64,000 bases of DNA from Cyclaneusma minus (taxonomy: Eukaryota; Ascomycota; Leotiomycetes; Marthamycetales; Marthamycetaceae), in the NCBI GenBank assembly GCA_037179335.1, contig JAKZHN010000036.1, forward strand, positions 186,001-250,000, in the 5' to 3' direction. Numbering within the stretch: the first letter of the stretch is position 1; each line of letters starts with the position of its first letter. This document shows, piece after piece, positions 1 to 10,800 of this stretch. Below the pieces are notes generated by a model. It had not been told where the DNA came from and searched no databases. It saw only the letters and a program-made list of their open reading frames with translations. The position numbers and the translations under genes are program-made.

Positions 1-14
1 AGCGTTTTCTGGTG

Positions 15-143
15 ACTAAAATTGTTCTTGATTATTCGAAAACCTTCAGCTCTTGGGAATATTTCTGAATATTTGGAATATCCTCAATCGTTGGCATGTC
101 CTTGATCATTGGAAGTATTCCTAATTACTGACTGTATTCTTAG
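15..143. repeat. 19-bp degenerate tandem array (copy 1)
   Basis: About six to seven degenerate units read as variations on AATNACTTGGRATATTCCT, with successive units spaced 18-19 bp. The array runs almost up to the orphan gene at 207, and its last units end in a TTCTTAG that could also act as a splice acceptor. The same unit and period recur at eight other places in the window. No coding potential was seen. Confidence 0.7.
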
Positions 144-206
144 GTCTTCGAAGGCTCCAGGGTGAGCGTACAAGAATTGCCACCACAAGTCCGCTTAGTC
201 TTCCAG

Positions 207-1751
207 ATGGAGAACGCAGTGTTTGACGCAAACTTTGGTCCGGGTCAATATACGCCGTGGAGCCAATTCGAGGAACTCTCTCGTAGCGAGCTGGATGAAC
301 TGACGCGCTTCGAACGGCAGTATGGGGGCCTCCCAGAGACGACCGTGGCAACGGTCAGAAAGACGATTCCGCAACTAGATGAGCCTCATGGCCGAGATCA
401 CCCTTACGAAGGATACGGAGTCAGCCTTACTCGTGACACTTGGGCAACGGTTTCAGTTCTAAAAAAGCACTGGGATATCCTCCGCCCGGAATCGGGAAAC
501 GAGCGGTTGGCGCCACAGATAGCAGATCTCTACATAGAGCTTGTGTGCCGGTGGGCAAATGAGAATAGCAATTCCACGCAGACTCGATTCCTCGCTGGGG
601 ACCTTCTGGCCGGGGAACAAATCAACTACGAGCAGGAGTCCTTCTGGCTCTCTGGGGATCACAACCAGGCAACCCATGACTTCAATAGTCTCGCTTTAAG
701 GTTGCTCAGCCAAGGCTTCACGCCCGAGAGGATGATGAGCGAGGTCCACTTCTGGTTCATCCCAATGGCGGATCTCCATCTATCGCATATTTACCTTATG
801 GTTGTCTCTTTTCGCGACCGCACTGTGGAATTCATCGATAGTGACCATCGCAATGACAGCGGGGCGCAAGAGCACGCCCTGCTACGAATCTGGTCCTTTC
901 TCGCCTGGTACCTGGGAGACGCCTTCAAACTCAGCGATTGGAAGGCCCGATGTAAGGCCACCTCCCTTCAGGCGGGCTCTATGAATTACTGTCTGCCGAC
1001 CATCTGCTTAGCTGTTTACAACATAGCATCTGGGTTTGCTCATATTGACCAGGACGTACCCCAGCTGATGTTACTCAAGCGACATCGCATGCACCTGGAG
1101 ATATTCAGGGAGTTCATCGGGACATCGCAGCAGGGGCAAGGCAGGCTTTGGAAGCCTCAGATTGCCCAGTACATTGAAACGGACCATCCCAAATTGTCAT
1201 ATACCCTACACGGTTTCTATCATGCAATTACCGTTGACACGGATTGGCTTCGCACAGCACCCACATTCAGTCAAGCTGCTCATAACAGAGACCCCGCATG
1301 GTTGTCTTCATACATGCAAGCAAACTGGGACGCACTTCCGCCCGAACAGAAAGACACTCTATACCTTGATTGGTCGTTTGTCAAGATGACCGCACATGTC
1401 CAATTGGTGACCAAGCTGCTGGCGAGGAGAAAATCGACCAATGCATATCCAACACTCTATAACAGATATCCTTGGGGGTTTCTCGCTCTTCTTCTAAGTG
1501 ATCATCCCGGGCATGATCGCGAAGAGAGCGCAAGGAGGAATCTTGTTTACATGCTATTGTTAAGACATTTCGACGTCAGTAAGGACGAGCCACAGGAGAA
1601 CCAGAGGCCGTTTTCACATCACGGCATTGTACCGGAACTTTTGATGGGAAATAAATCGCCCTCGACGACGCCTGTTAAAACGAAAGATATGCTCCGGTTT
1701 ATATGTTTCGGTCGCGATGGGTTCCGTTCAGTCGACCGAAACATCTTGTGA
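207..1751 (+). CDS. Orphan protein with Ulp1/C48-like cysteine protease signature
   Basis: One open frame of 514 aa from the first ATG. The frame stays open upstream to 144, where TTCTTAG could be an acceptor of an earlier exon. The middle third carries a spaced triad typical of Ulp1-like (CE clan) proteases: His about residue 194 in SHIYLMVV, Asp about 211 in EFIDSD, Gln about 255 and Cys about 262 in QAGSMNYCLP. In true Ulp1 the last motif is Q-x4-D-C; here Asn-Tyr precedes Cys and the spacing is one residue longer, so activity is doubtful. The N- and C-terminal thirds match nothing I recognise. SUMO or ubiquitin-like deconjugation is an inference from the fold signature. The gene sits between two 19-bp repeat arrays. 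An inactive or transposon-derived C48 domain is the main alternative. Confidence 0.6.
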   Translation: MENAVFDANFGPGQYTPWSQFEELSRSELDELTRFERQYGGLPETTVATVRKTIPQLDEPHGRDHPYEGYGVSLTRDTWATVSVLKKHWDILRPESGNERLAPQIADLYIELVCRWANENSNSTQTRFLAGDLLAGEQINYEQESFWLSGDHNQATHDFNSLALRLLSQGFTPERMMSEVHFWFIPMADLHLSHIYLMVVSFRDRTVEFIDSDHRNDSGAQEHALLRIWSFLAWYLGDAFKLSDWKARCKATSLQAGSMNYCLPTICLAVYNIASGFAHIDQDVPQLMLLKRHRMHLEIFREFIGTSQQGQGRLWKPQIAQYIETDHPKLSYTLHGFYHAITVDTDWLRTAPTFSQAAHNRDPAWLSSYMQANWDALPPEQKDTLYLDWSFVKMTAHVQLVTKLLARRKSTNAYPTLYNRYPWGFLALLLSDHPGHDREESARRNLVYMLLLRHFDVSKDEPQENQRPFSHHGIVPELLMGNKSPSTTPVKTKDMLRFICFGRDGFRSVDRNIL

Positions 1752-1994
1752 GATAGTCTAAGCTATCTAGTATGGATGAATACGCAGAGCTATAAACAGG
1801 ACATGGAGCTGGTTCAAACCTCGACTGAAGAATCGTCTTTCCCAGTTCTGGACAGTTATCCGCGTCGAGAAGGCCCGCATAAAAGGAATACTCCAAGTCT
1901 TCTGTACAATGGTGAAGAAAGTCGGCGGCCCCTTTCTGAAACCAATTCGTAGCAGCGACCAGAACTCAGAGACTCAGAACAGACTTCTGTTTCA

Positions 1995-2310
1995 AATCAT
2001 TTGAGATTTGCAAATCCTTTGGAATCCGAAAATTCCCAACCAGTCAGTATATCCGCGATCCTTGGGAATATTCTCAGTTACTGGGGGGATTCCTAGCCCT
2101 GGAGGATCTTCCCAATTACTGGCTATATCCCTAATCCTTGGGGATATTCCCAATGATTGGGAATATTCTTAGTCCTTGGAAACACTCTCAATTCTTGGGG
2201 ATATTCCTAATCACTGGGGATACTCTCAGTTATTAGAAGGGGTTACGACTCTTTTTCTCTAACTGTAGTATCCCAAGCCACCTGTGATACTCCAAATTAT
2301 CTGAAACAAC
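1995..2310. repeat. 19-bp degenerate tandem array (copy 2)
   Basis: At least nine units in register at 19 bp, for example AATCCTTGGGGATATTCCC, AATGATTGGGAATATTCTT, AGTCCTTGGAAACACTCTC, AATTCTTGGGGATATTCCT and AATCACTGGGGATACTCTC in direct succession. Unit sequence diverges by 20-40% while the period is kept. This array lies 3' of the orphan protease-like gene and mirrors the array 5' of it. The rest of the interval to 2569 is the presumed promoter of the next gene. Confidence 0.85.
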
Positions 2311-2569
2311 TCACAACCCTGATAAGCAACTCGTTGGAGGATCGAGGATGTCCAAAGGCCCCTGTCACTGTATTATATAAACAGAAACTTGGAAGATGCC
2401 GCACTAAAGCACCCGGGTACCCACGTACGTTATCAGCGGGGTAGGGTACTCGATCATGTACCTTACTATTTCGATATGAACCACAAACCACAACCACGCA
2501 TTAACGTCTTCTGTTTTCACGTCTGACCGAATCTGCTCATCAAAACCCGCTTCTCATACCTAACGCAGC

Positions 2570-4244
2570 ATGTTTCCTATCAAACATGTGAAACGGGCTT
2601 GTCAGGCTCCATGGGCGAGTCGGACACAACATCTAATTAGGAGAGCAAGAAGCGTGGAAGCGCCGACGAGATGTTTCTCGACAACGCCTTTATACCAGGT
2701 CAGAAATACACAACTTTCCGAAGATGAGCTTGCGAAAATAAACATAAATCCAACACGGTTGTGGGAGGAACTTCATTCAACATGTTGTTGGGGCACCGGT
2801 CAACGATGGGGCGAGTAAGTACATGCTTACACTGATATCCACTTCCCAGATTTCCCGTACCCAAGTCTTCACATTACATCGTCACGTGGAATTCAGGACG
2901 AATGCTAAACATGCTATAGGGGACCACTCGACGTCGGTATGAACCGCCCAGCCTTCTCCGATTCCGACAAGCAAGCCCGAGACTGGTTCGTAGAAACCAC
3001 GCAATCCCTCAACTGCAAAATAACCATCGACAAAATGGGCAACATCTTTGCCGTCCGCCCGGGCCTCAAAGAAGGACCTCCCACCTTCGCTGGCTCGCAC
3101 CTAGACACCCAGCCATCCGGAGGCCGCTATGACGGTATCCTAGGCGTCCACGCCGGAATCGAAGCTCTAAGAAGCATGCAAGACCACGACATCGAAACTG
3201 AATATCCTACTGGCTGCATAAACTGGTCCAATGAAGAGGGAGCCCGGTTTCCAATTTCCATGGTGAGTTCTGGCGTCTGGGCTGGCTCTATACCGCTACA
3301 GAAAGCTTGGGATCTGCAGGAAGTAGGTGGTGGCACCGCGACCCAGAAGTCTGAACTTTCTCGCATTGGGTATTTGGGAGAGGAAGAGGCGAGCTACAAG
3401 AATGTTCCGATTGGAGCGCATTTCGAGCTTCATATTGAGCAAGGTCCGATACTCGAGCAATCAGGAGGTAAGATTGGTGCTGTGCAAGGAGTGCAGGCCT
3501 TTAGATGGCATCAGGTTACTGTGAGGGGTAGGGATTGTCATACTGGGACAACGGACTTCGGGAATCGGGCAGATGCCATGCTCACGGCTGCAAAGCTGAT
3601 ATTGCATAGCCACAATAAGGCAGCGGAGATGGGATGTCTGGCTTCGACTGGCATTTTAAAGTTGGAGCCGGGATCGACTAACACGGTGCCGGGGAAAGTC
3701 ATGTTCTCGTTAGATATCAGGGCCGGCGAGGATGATAGGCTGTTGAGATTGGAGCAGACGCTGAAAGAGGATTTTGAGCGGATTGCCAAAGGCGAGATTG
3801 TTGACGGGATGAATGCAAAAGGGGTAAAAGGGCGGGGATGTGATGTTGACTGGAGGCTTGATACGATTTCTCCCGCGGTGAAATTTGACGAGGAGTGTAT
3901 TGAGTGTGTGGAAGCCAGCGCAAAAGCCAGTCTGGGCGAGAACTGGGGAAGGCGTATGACTTCGGGTGCTGGACATGATAGGTGAGTTGTCTTACTACGG
4001 ATGTCGCTCGACAAAATATCGACAAATGGTCTGGGAGGTGTTGATAGATATGGGAGTGAGGCTAATGAATTTCAGTGTGTACACCTCGAAACGGGCTCCC
4101 ACTTCCATGATCTTCGTTCCTTGCCGAGATGGAGTCTCTCATAACCCGGCTGAGTACTGCTCTCCCGAGGATTGTGCAAACGGTGCGAGGGTACTGCTGG
4201 GAGCAATGTTGCGGTATGATCGTTTGCGAGCAAGGACATTATAA
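2570..4244 (+). CDS. M20-family amidohydrolase (N-carbamoyl amino acid hydrolase/ureidopropionase type), mitochondrial
   Basis: Three exons (2570-2814, 2920-3981, 4076-4244) give 491 aa. Introns use GTAAGT...CTATAG and GTGAGT...TTTCAG, and the first has a GCTAAAC branch site. The protein has the HyuC/allantoate amidohydrolase layout: WGTGQRWG near the N-terminus, the metal ligands in GSHLDTQPSGGRYDG (His, Asp), NEEGARFP (Glu) and LHIEQGP (His), and a C-terminal GAGHDS then PCRDGVSHNP. Known relatives hydrolyse N-carbamoyl-beta-alanine, N-carbamoyl amino acids or allantoate using two metal ions; the substrate here cannot be decided. The first 45 residues are Arg-rich and end in RCFSTTPLY, like a mitochondrial presequence. 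The final exon is needed for the last metal-site and dimer motifs. Confidence 0.88.
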
Positions 4245-4991
4245 GTAGTCTAGCAGGCTTTATGGCCCATGGGAGACCATGTCGTGGATGCCAAATATGA
4301 TCTTATAGGATTCATATGATATGCTGCTCTTGTCTGGATGCAGTCACAAGGCATCGGACTCTCGAATTTATAACTCTCTGGTCAAATCTGATTTCTCTGT
4401 GGAAGCAAATCGGAATGAATGTTGTGGAAAAAGATACACACCTGTCCATAGATGTTGAAAGTGATCCAGGCCCCCTTAGCGCCGAACTCGAAAGGGGGTG
4501 GGGAACGGTCACCCGAATTGACTTGGATCTAGGCGAATAACCTTGATCCATACCTACCTAGGTAGCTAGTAAATACCTTCATCCTGGATAGGGGGGTGAA
4601 CCCAACGATTAAAGCAATTCAAGTAATCGTGGTCCGATGGGCATCCACCAAGACCATGACTGAGTCAGTAGAAAAAAGGGAATCCCAACCTACTTGTTTC
4701 CTAACGAAACGAATGGAATACTAGGCCCAGGGGAGTCCCTCGGATAAACCGACCGCTTTTGTTTGACAACCGAAGAGATCCGACGTCCGCTATTCGAGAG
4801 TACCATACAGCTTTGTCAAACGAGTCCTGGAGGCAGAGTGATCGAGATGCCTCATTTTTGGTAGACACCGAACAGAGTTCAAGGACAATATCAACCTGGC
4901 CAACTCTATTGATGTTCACATCTATGAAACTGCTAGGCCGGCTGATACAAACCCCCTCCCAGAGCGTCCAATCCTGTCACTTTCTCCCAGT
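4245..4991. other. Intergenic region, convergent 3' ends
   Basis: About 750 bp between the 3' end of the amidohydrolase gene and the 3' end of COX12. Only short frames without family resemblance occur, and no repeat array or RNA gene was seen. A palindromic ACCTACCTAGGTAG-like stretch near 4553-4565 is the only notable sequence. Confidence 0.5.
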
Positions 4992-5537
4992 TTAACCGTC
5001 AAGCTTGGCGGGGAAAGTTCCATTTTCTGGGGCAGTTCTAATCAGTGTACGAGCTTCATGTATTTTGCGGCAGTCACATACCACGCTGGTCGTCCCATCG
5101 CTCGCACCACGCACTGGGGCACAGCGACCTGTAGGCCAAGAAGAACTGGGATCCCTATTAGTCTCCAGCCAGCTTTCCGATTGACAAACAAAATACCTGA
5201 CGGCAAGGCTTGAAGTCCTCTCCCTTGGCTAGGATGCACTTGTGGTAGTCGACATAGTTTTGCCAGCAGTGCTTGGTCTGGTTCTGGTTGGGAAAGCGGG
5301 CGTCGAAGCCTGTACGAACGAGGTTTTAGCAATCGGGCGGTGGGAAGTGAAGTTCAGCGTGTGGTGACGGAAGGTAACGTTCGAATGCCGAGGGGGTTGT
5401 AGAGCATACCAGCTGTTGAAATGATTAGCATCGTTGACCGTTTGAAATCAGCCCATTCTGGCGGCGGCCAGGGGGGCAGAATGAGGCATACCAGTCACAA
5501 ACTTGAAGGGCTTGGTCTCGCGTTCTTCGTCAGCCAT
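4992..5537 (-). CDS. COX12: Cytochrome c oxidase subunit VIb (Cox12)
   Basis: Exons on the minus strand, in transcript order: 5492-5537, a 3-nt CTG exon at 5410-5412, 5197-5309, 5082-5145 and 4992-5026. Together they give 86 aa. The protein starts MADEERETKPFKFVT and has the subunit VIb signature: FDARFPNQNQTKHCW, YHKCILAKGEDFKPCR and AYRSLCPSAW, that is the CX9C/CX10C twin-Cys motifs of intermembrane-space proteins, ending ENGTFPAKLDG. Cox12 sits at the complex IV dimer surface facing the intermembrane space. Introns of 51-100 nt all have canonical ends. Without the microexon the protein would read VTGFDARF instead of VTAGFDARF; both are in frame. It diverges from the NDUFA4-like gene. Confidence 0.92.
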
Positions 5538-5813
5538 CTTGACAGATATGCGCAGGTGGCGATTTGTTGGAGTGGTAGAGGGAGGTCAATTGGGTTGGAG
5601 TTGGTATCACAGCGTAGCTCCGAGTTGGAGCGGGATCAATCGATCGCTGATGCCAAAAGCGGCTGCCTGACGGTGCAGGCACCAGACGACCCACTTTATT
5701 CAATCGCGGGTCCTGGCAGAGAGAGCCGACGTCCTACCACATAACAAAGCCGGAATCTCCATTACGACACTACACCGCTACCAATTCTGCGAAAAGCCGC
5801 CCTTTTGCCCATC
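5538..5813. promoter_or_regulatory. Bidirectional promoter of COX12 and the NDUFA4-like gene
   Basis: 276 bp separates the two start codons, which face away from each other. CCAAT occurs at 5781-5785 on the + strand, and as ATTGG at 5589-5593 (CCAAT on the minus strand), one near each gene. CCAAT boxes bind the HAP/CBC complex, a known regulator of respiratory genes in fungi. That it acts here is inference from motif and position. Confidence 0.5.
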
Positions 5814-6290
5814 ATGTACGCAACACGGAGCTTGAGAATGATTCAGCCTACCCGGCGGATGTTGAACGCTGCTGGTGGAGGCCCTCCCGTGAGTTCCCCC
5901 ATCCCGACGAGCTTGCATAAGAAAGCTGTCTGACGTCCTTGCAGAAAGACGAACATGCCGGTGCGTGATATCCAGCTTCTCGAAACCACCGACATTACAC
6001 TTGGATGAAGGAAAAAGGGCGCATAGGATGGACGACCGGCGGAAACAGGTCAGCTAACAAGCTCTTTCTAGCTCACACCATCTCGCAACGTCTCCGAAGA
6101 CTCAAGTCCATCCCCCCAGAGTTGATCCCCCTCGGTATGCTAGCCCGACCTCCCTCGAAAATCACAGATCTGACACGCCCTTACAGGAGTCGTCGTTGGA
6201 GTTGCCGTGTGTTTCGGTGCCTACTCTCTGTCGAGCAAGCTCTGGAAGGACAAGACCATGCGTCTCTACCGCCAGGGCAAGGCGGAATAA
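5814..6290 (+). CDS. NDUFA4/MLRQ (B12D)-like respiratory subunit
   Basis: Four exons (5814-5888, 5945-5960, 6072-6134, 6187-6290) give 85 aa. The second exon is only 16 nt. The N-terminus is Arg-rich (TRSLRMIQPTRRML), like a mitochondrial presequence. It is followed by IPPELIPLG, one membrane span around residues 52-68 (VVVGVAVCFGAYSL), and a basic tail KTMRLYRQGKAE. This is the layout of the B12D/MLRQ family. In mammals NDUFA4 was first assigned to complex I and later shown to belong to complex IV, which fits its head-to-head placement with COX12. All splice ends are GT-AG and the phases join exactly. Confidence 0.82.
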
Positions 6291-6596
6291 ATTTGAATAC
6301 GGGGCTTGCGTTGCATTAGAAATTCGGCACTAATTACATATCTGGGAGCATGGAATAGATTTGCGGAATGGAAGGCGGTTGTGAATTTCCAGCCAGACTT
6401 GTGCCTCCAGTCTCTATGTGAAGATCACGTAGTCGTTGTCCATATGCTCCTAGCAAGTTCTCTCCTAAGGCCCTATGCGACTGCTCATTCTCCTTTTCCT
6501 AGCATGCGTGACTGCATGATTTGTCCTCCTCGCCGACCTACTGACCATGGCCAATGCGATCGTCCCTTAACATCTAGCTGAAGTTTCTCTAAGCTT

Positions 6597-7104
6597 TCAA
6601 GCCGGCTTCGGCCCTGCCACGTCCAAGTCCTCGAGTCCCTGCATGGGATCATCTGGACGCTGTTCTTCTGCTTGAGCTTGCTGGGCGGCCAGTTTGTCCT
6701 CCTCACTCACAGCATGCTCGGCAAGCCAGCTCTCCTGAAAAGATGTTAGCGGCTATCACATGACGAATGGACGGACAACTTGCCTGCTCCCACAAAGCAG
6801 TCCTGCTTCCTAAGCCTTCGCTGGCGTTCTTCTGGGGCTTTGCAGCAGATACTTTGATGACTCGGCCAAACAGCTCGGCCTGGTGCATGTTGTCAATGGC
6901 TTCTTTTGCATCGGCGGGATCTTCGAATTCGACATAGCCAAAGCCCCGGTGCAGCTCTGTAGACGAAGGGGCCTCGGGCTTGGGAATGGACACATCGACA
7001 ACCTCTCCAAAGGGGAGAAAAGCTGCGTGTAGGTCTGTGGCAGTAATTGTCGGCGCCAGGCCACCGACGTAGACGGTCGCCTTGGTGCGTGATTCGTCGG
7101 TCAT
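6597..7104 (-). CDS. Single-RRM RNA-binding protein (PPIE/Cyp33-type RRM)
   Basis: Two exons (6784-7104, 6597-6734) give 152 aa. The RRM occupies residues 8-90, with RNP2 VYVGGLAP and RNP1 RGFGYVEF, and resembles the N-terminal RRM of the nuclear cyclophilin PPIE. Here there is no isomerase domain; a short acidic tail (residues 108-152, EDLDVAG) follows. The intron has a GC donor, CAG|GCAAGT, the usual form of GC-AG introns; choosing it restores a tail with no stop codon. Role in mRNA processing is inferred from the family. Confidence 0.82.
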
Positions 7105-7424
7105 GGTTAGAGAGGAGGTTGTTGATGCTAAAGGCCGAGTTTGAGGTGCACTTTTATGTCCAGCTCCCAGCTCTGCCTACCAGGTACTACAACAGCGAGG
7201 GACAGCTCTAGTCAAGAGCACACAGCAGAATAATCACGGCCAAATGTCATCTATGTTCCCGTTCGCCGTGCATCAAAATGCTGTCGATACATGGCTGTAT
7301 GTTGCAAAATTCCGTGCACTTTTTGTCGTCACCGAATTGAACACACGCTAGGCCCCCACTAAGCCTCCCTCGGCAGTTACCCACGCTGCGATAAAACGCC
7401 TCTACCTATGTACTCTTGGTGATT

Positions 7425-7515
7425 AGGAACATTTATAGTAATTAGGAATGCTTATAGTAATTGGGTATATTTAGAGTAATTAGGAATATTTAGAGTACAT
7501 GTAATTAGGAATAGA
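7425..7515. repeat. 19-bp degenerate tandem array (copy 3)
   Basis: Four to five units at 19-bp spacing, such as TAATTAGGAATGCTTATAG, TAATTGGGTATATTTAGAG and TAATTAGGAATATTTAGAG. It lies between the RRM gene and SEC31. The octamer TACATGTA at 7496-7503 interrupts the last unit. The flanks (7105-7424 and 7516-7848) show no gene. Confidence 0.75.
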
Positions 7516-7848
7516 AACCAAGCTGTGCTAGGAGAGCTGTATATTATCGGGCTAAAAATGGCGGGAGCCCGGGCACTCGGGCCACCTTGGAGGACTGGAG
7601 CTCACCAACATCTTACTTACCTGTCCACAATCCCATCGCAGCTTGTCTGGAGAAGCCACACGCTTTGCCGTCCAACAGACGTTCTTGCCGGCTTCCAAGC
7701 ACCTCATTATTCTCCCCCTGATGTGCATCGATCCTCTTTAATCCTTCAAAGATTTGAACAAACCCGCAGGGACACGCACGCTGCTTGCGCTCCACCTTCC
7801 CCTTACTACCAACCTGAACCCTCCAGCCTTTCAGGTCGGCGTGCCGCC

Positions 7849-10800
7849 ATGGTTCGACTGAGGGAAATCCCCCGCACGGCTGCCTTTGCGTGGTCGCCGG
7901 GTGCAGATGCTCCTCTGATCGTCACTGGAACGAGGGCTGGTGCAGTTGATGCTGATTTCTCGGACGAGACAAAGCTGGAGCTCTGGAAACTCGGCTTGGA
8001 TGATGAGGAACAGGGTGTTGAACTGCAACCTGTGTCAAGCCTAAGTACCGAGTCAAGGTAGGCCATCTTCTCTTGCATGTGGGTGCTACTATTGCTGACT
8101 CAATTGCTGCTGCAGATTCCATGATATTGCTTGGAGTCCCGCACATGCGGACCATCCGCGTGGTGTCGTCGCTGGTGCGCTCGACGATGGATCTCTGGTA
8201 CTTTGGGATGCTGAGAAGCTGAGCAAGGGAGATTCAGATGCGTTCATGTCCCGAAGCAAGCACCATACCGGAGCAATCAAGTCTCTCCAATTCAATCCCC
8301 TGAAGCCGCAACTACTAGCCACGGCTGGCGCAAAAGGCGAGCTCTATATCTACAACATAGATGATATCGAGAATCCGTTCCGACTGGGAAGCGCTGCTGC
8401 TCGTTCCGACGACCTCGAATGCGTTGCGTGGAACCGGAAAGTTTCCCACATTCTGGCTACAGGTGGAAGTGGAGGTTTCGTGACCGTATGGGACCTCAAA
8501 ACGAAGAAGGCCTCCCTTACTCTCAACAATTCCCGAAAGGCCGTAGGCGCAATCGCATGGGATCCGACCAACGCCACAAAGCTTCTAACAGCTACGCCTG
8601 ACGATTCCACCCCCTTGATCTTCCTCTGGAACCTCCGAAACTCGAACGCTCCCGAGCGGACCCTTGAGGGACATGAACAAGGCATTTTGTCTCTTTCATG
8701 GTGCGAGCAGGATCCAGACTTGCTCCTTTCAAGCGGCAAGGACAATAGAACTCTGTGCTGGAACCCGCAGACTGGAGAAAAGCTTGGCGAATTCCCCGAA
8801 GTCACAAACTGGACATTCCAGACACGATTCAATCCCCATAACCCGAATCTCTCGGCAACTGCGTCGTTCGATGGGAAGATCTCCATCCAGACTTTACAGA
8901 ACACAAACTCTTCCAACAAGCCGGCCGTTCAAGCACCAGCTGACGGAGAAGACTTCTTTACGAAAGCTCAGACCGAGCCGCAAGGCTCTTCTTTCTCCTT
9001 ACTCAAAGCGCCTAAGTGGCTCGAACGCCCAGTTGGAGCCTCTTTCGGGTTCGGCGGAAAGCTAGTGAGCTTCGGCCTGCAGCCAGGTGCCTCTGGTGCT
9101 CCAAGGCAGTCGAAGCTTCGTATTTCCGAGTTCACTGTGGACCCTCAAATTGGAGTGGCTACAGAAGCCTTCGAGGCGTCCTTGCAGAAAGGCGACCTTC
9201 GTAGCATCTGCGAAAACCATATCTCGAATGCTGCTTCAGAGGAAGAAGTTGCTGACTGGAAAGTTATCGAAACTTTGGTTGCGGAAAACCCAAGGAAGGG
9301 GGTGACTGAATACCTGGGTTTCTCTGCAGCAGCCGAGGACACAGACGGTGTCCCAAGTGACGGGGCAGGGGATAAAGGTGTAGAAGAGACCACCAAGGTG
9401 GATGCCGGTGCCGAGGTCAAGAAGAAGCACCGTCATAGCAGGAATATTTCAATCTTGTTTGCCGATGGTACCGAAGGCGACGACTTCCTGGCTAATATTG
9501 CGGCGACAAAGGGTGCCAAGACCGATAACCCGTTCAAGTTGTATGAGGACTCGGATTCATCATCGGATCGTCAGATCACGAAAGCACTGATGCTGGGTCA
9601 ATTTGAAAAGGCCATGATTGTCTGCTTGAAGGAGGACCGGTTTGCCGATGCTTTTATGATCGCAAACTGCGGAGGGAAAGAGCTTCAAGATAAAGCTCAA
9701 GCGGCATACCTATCGAGAAAATCTGGAGGACCCAATTACGTTCGCCTCATAGCCTCCGTCATTGGCAAGAACCTCTGGGATGTTGTCTACAACGCCGATC
9801 TGGCCAATTGGAAGGAAATTATGGCCACGCTCTGCACTTTTGCGGATCCTTCCGAGTTCCCAGATCTATGTGAAGCTCTTGGAGATCGAATTGCCGAGGA
9901 AGGAACTCGCAAGGATGCATCATTCTGTTACCTCGTCGGCTCGAAACTCGAGAAGGTTGTTGACATCTGGATTTCGGAGCTTGTAGAAACCGAGGAACAA
10001 AGTCTGAAAGAACCTAGTGGAGATTCGAGCTTCTCAGTCCATGCTCGATCCCTTCAAAACTTTATTGAGAAGGTCACAGTCTTCAGGGGTGTCACAAACT
10101 TCGAGGACATGGAACAGAGCCTCACTTCCGGCTGGAAGCTGAACTCTCTCTACGAGAAGTACGTCGAGTATGCTGATATTATAGCTGCCCATGGTCAGCT
10201 CGCTGCAGCAGAGAAATATCTCAACCTACTACCTGCTGAATACCCTGCTGCAGCCGTGGCTCGGGACCGTGTCAAGTCAGCTTCTCGCAAACCTGCAGCC
10301 CAGCCAGCAGCTCGCCAAGCAGCCCCTGCTCCGAGAACAACTTCAAGGACTCAGCCAGTTGGATTTCAGCCGCCTGCTCCAACTTCATCTGCGGCTCCAA
10401 TTCCACAACCTAGCAATCCTTATCAGCCTTCTGTTGGCTCTACCCCGGCGTCCAAATATGCACCGCCCAATGCCAGCTCCTTCATTCCTGCTCCACCAAG
10501 CTTCCAGACTTCTCAAACACCAGCTTACGCACCTGGTTATGGAGCACCCACTCCTAATCCATTGGGCTACCCTCAAAATGGAATTGGAGCTCCCAATAGT
10601 AATTTTGCCCCTCCGCCAAGAAACATCCCATCTGGTCCTCCGCCACCAAAGTCTACTGAGAACTGGAACGATACTCCTATGGTGACCAAGGTACCGGCTG
10701 CACGACGGGGCACACCTAGTGCAATGGCTGCGCAGACCGCATTCCCGTATGCGTCCGCTCCCCCTGCTCATTTCGGGGGTCCAAGAGGTACAGCAACTCC

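Noticed and set aside
162..206. Extension of the protease-like gene upstream to a GTG at 162
   Set aside because: GTG is not a normal nuclear start codon in fungi; the first ATG is at 207. An upstream exon ending at the acceptor near 143 stays possible but has no support.
5122..5145. COX12 acceptor at CCTACAG just before GTCGCTG
   Set aside because: It would delete the conserved FFLAYR segment; the acceptor ATCCCAG 17 bases upstream restores it in phase.
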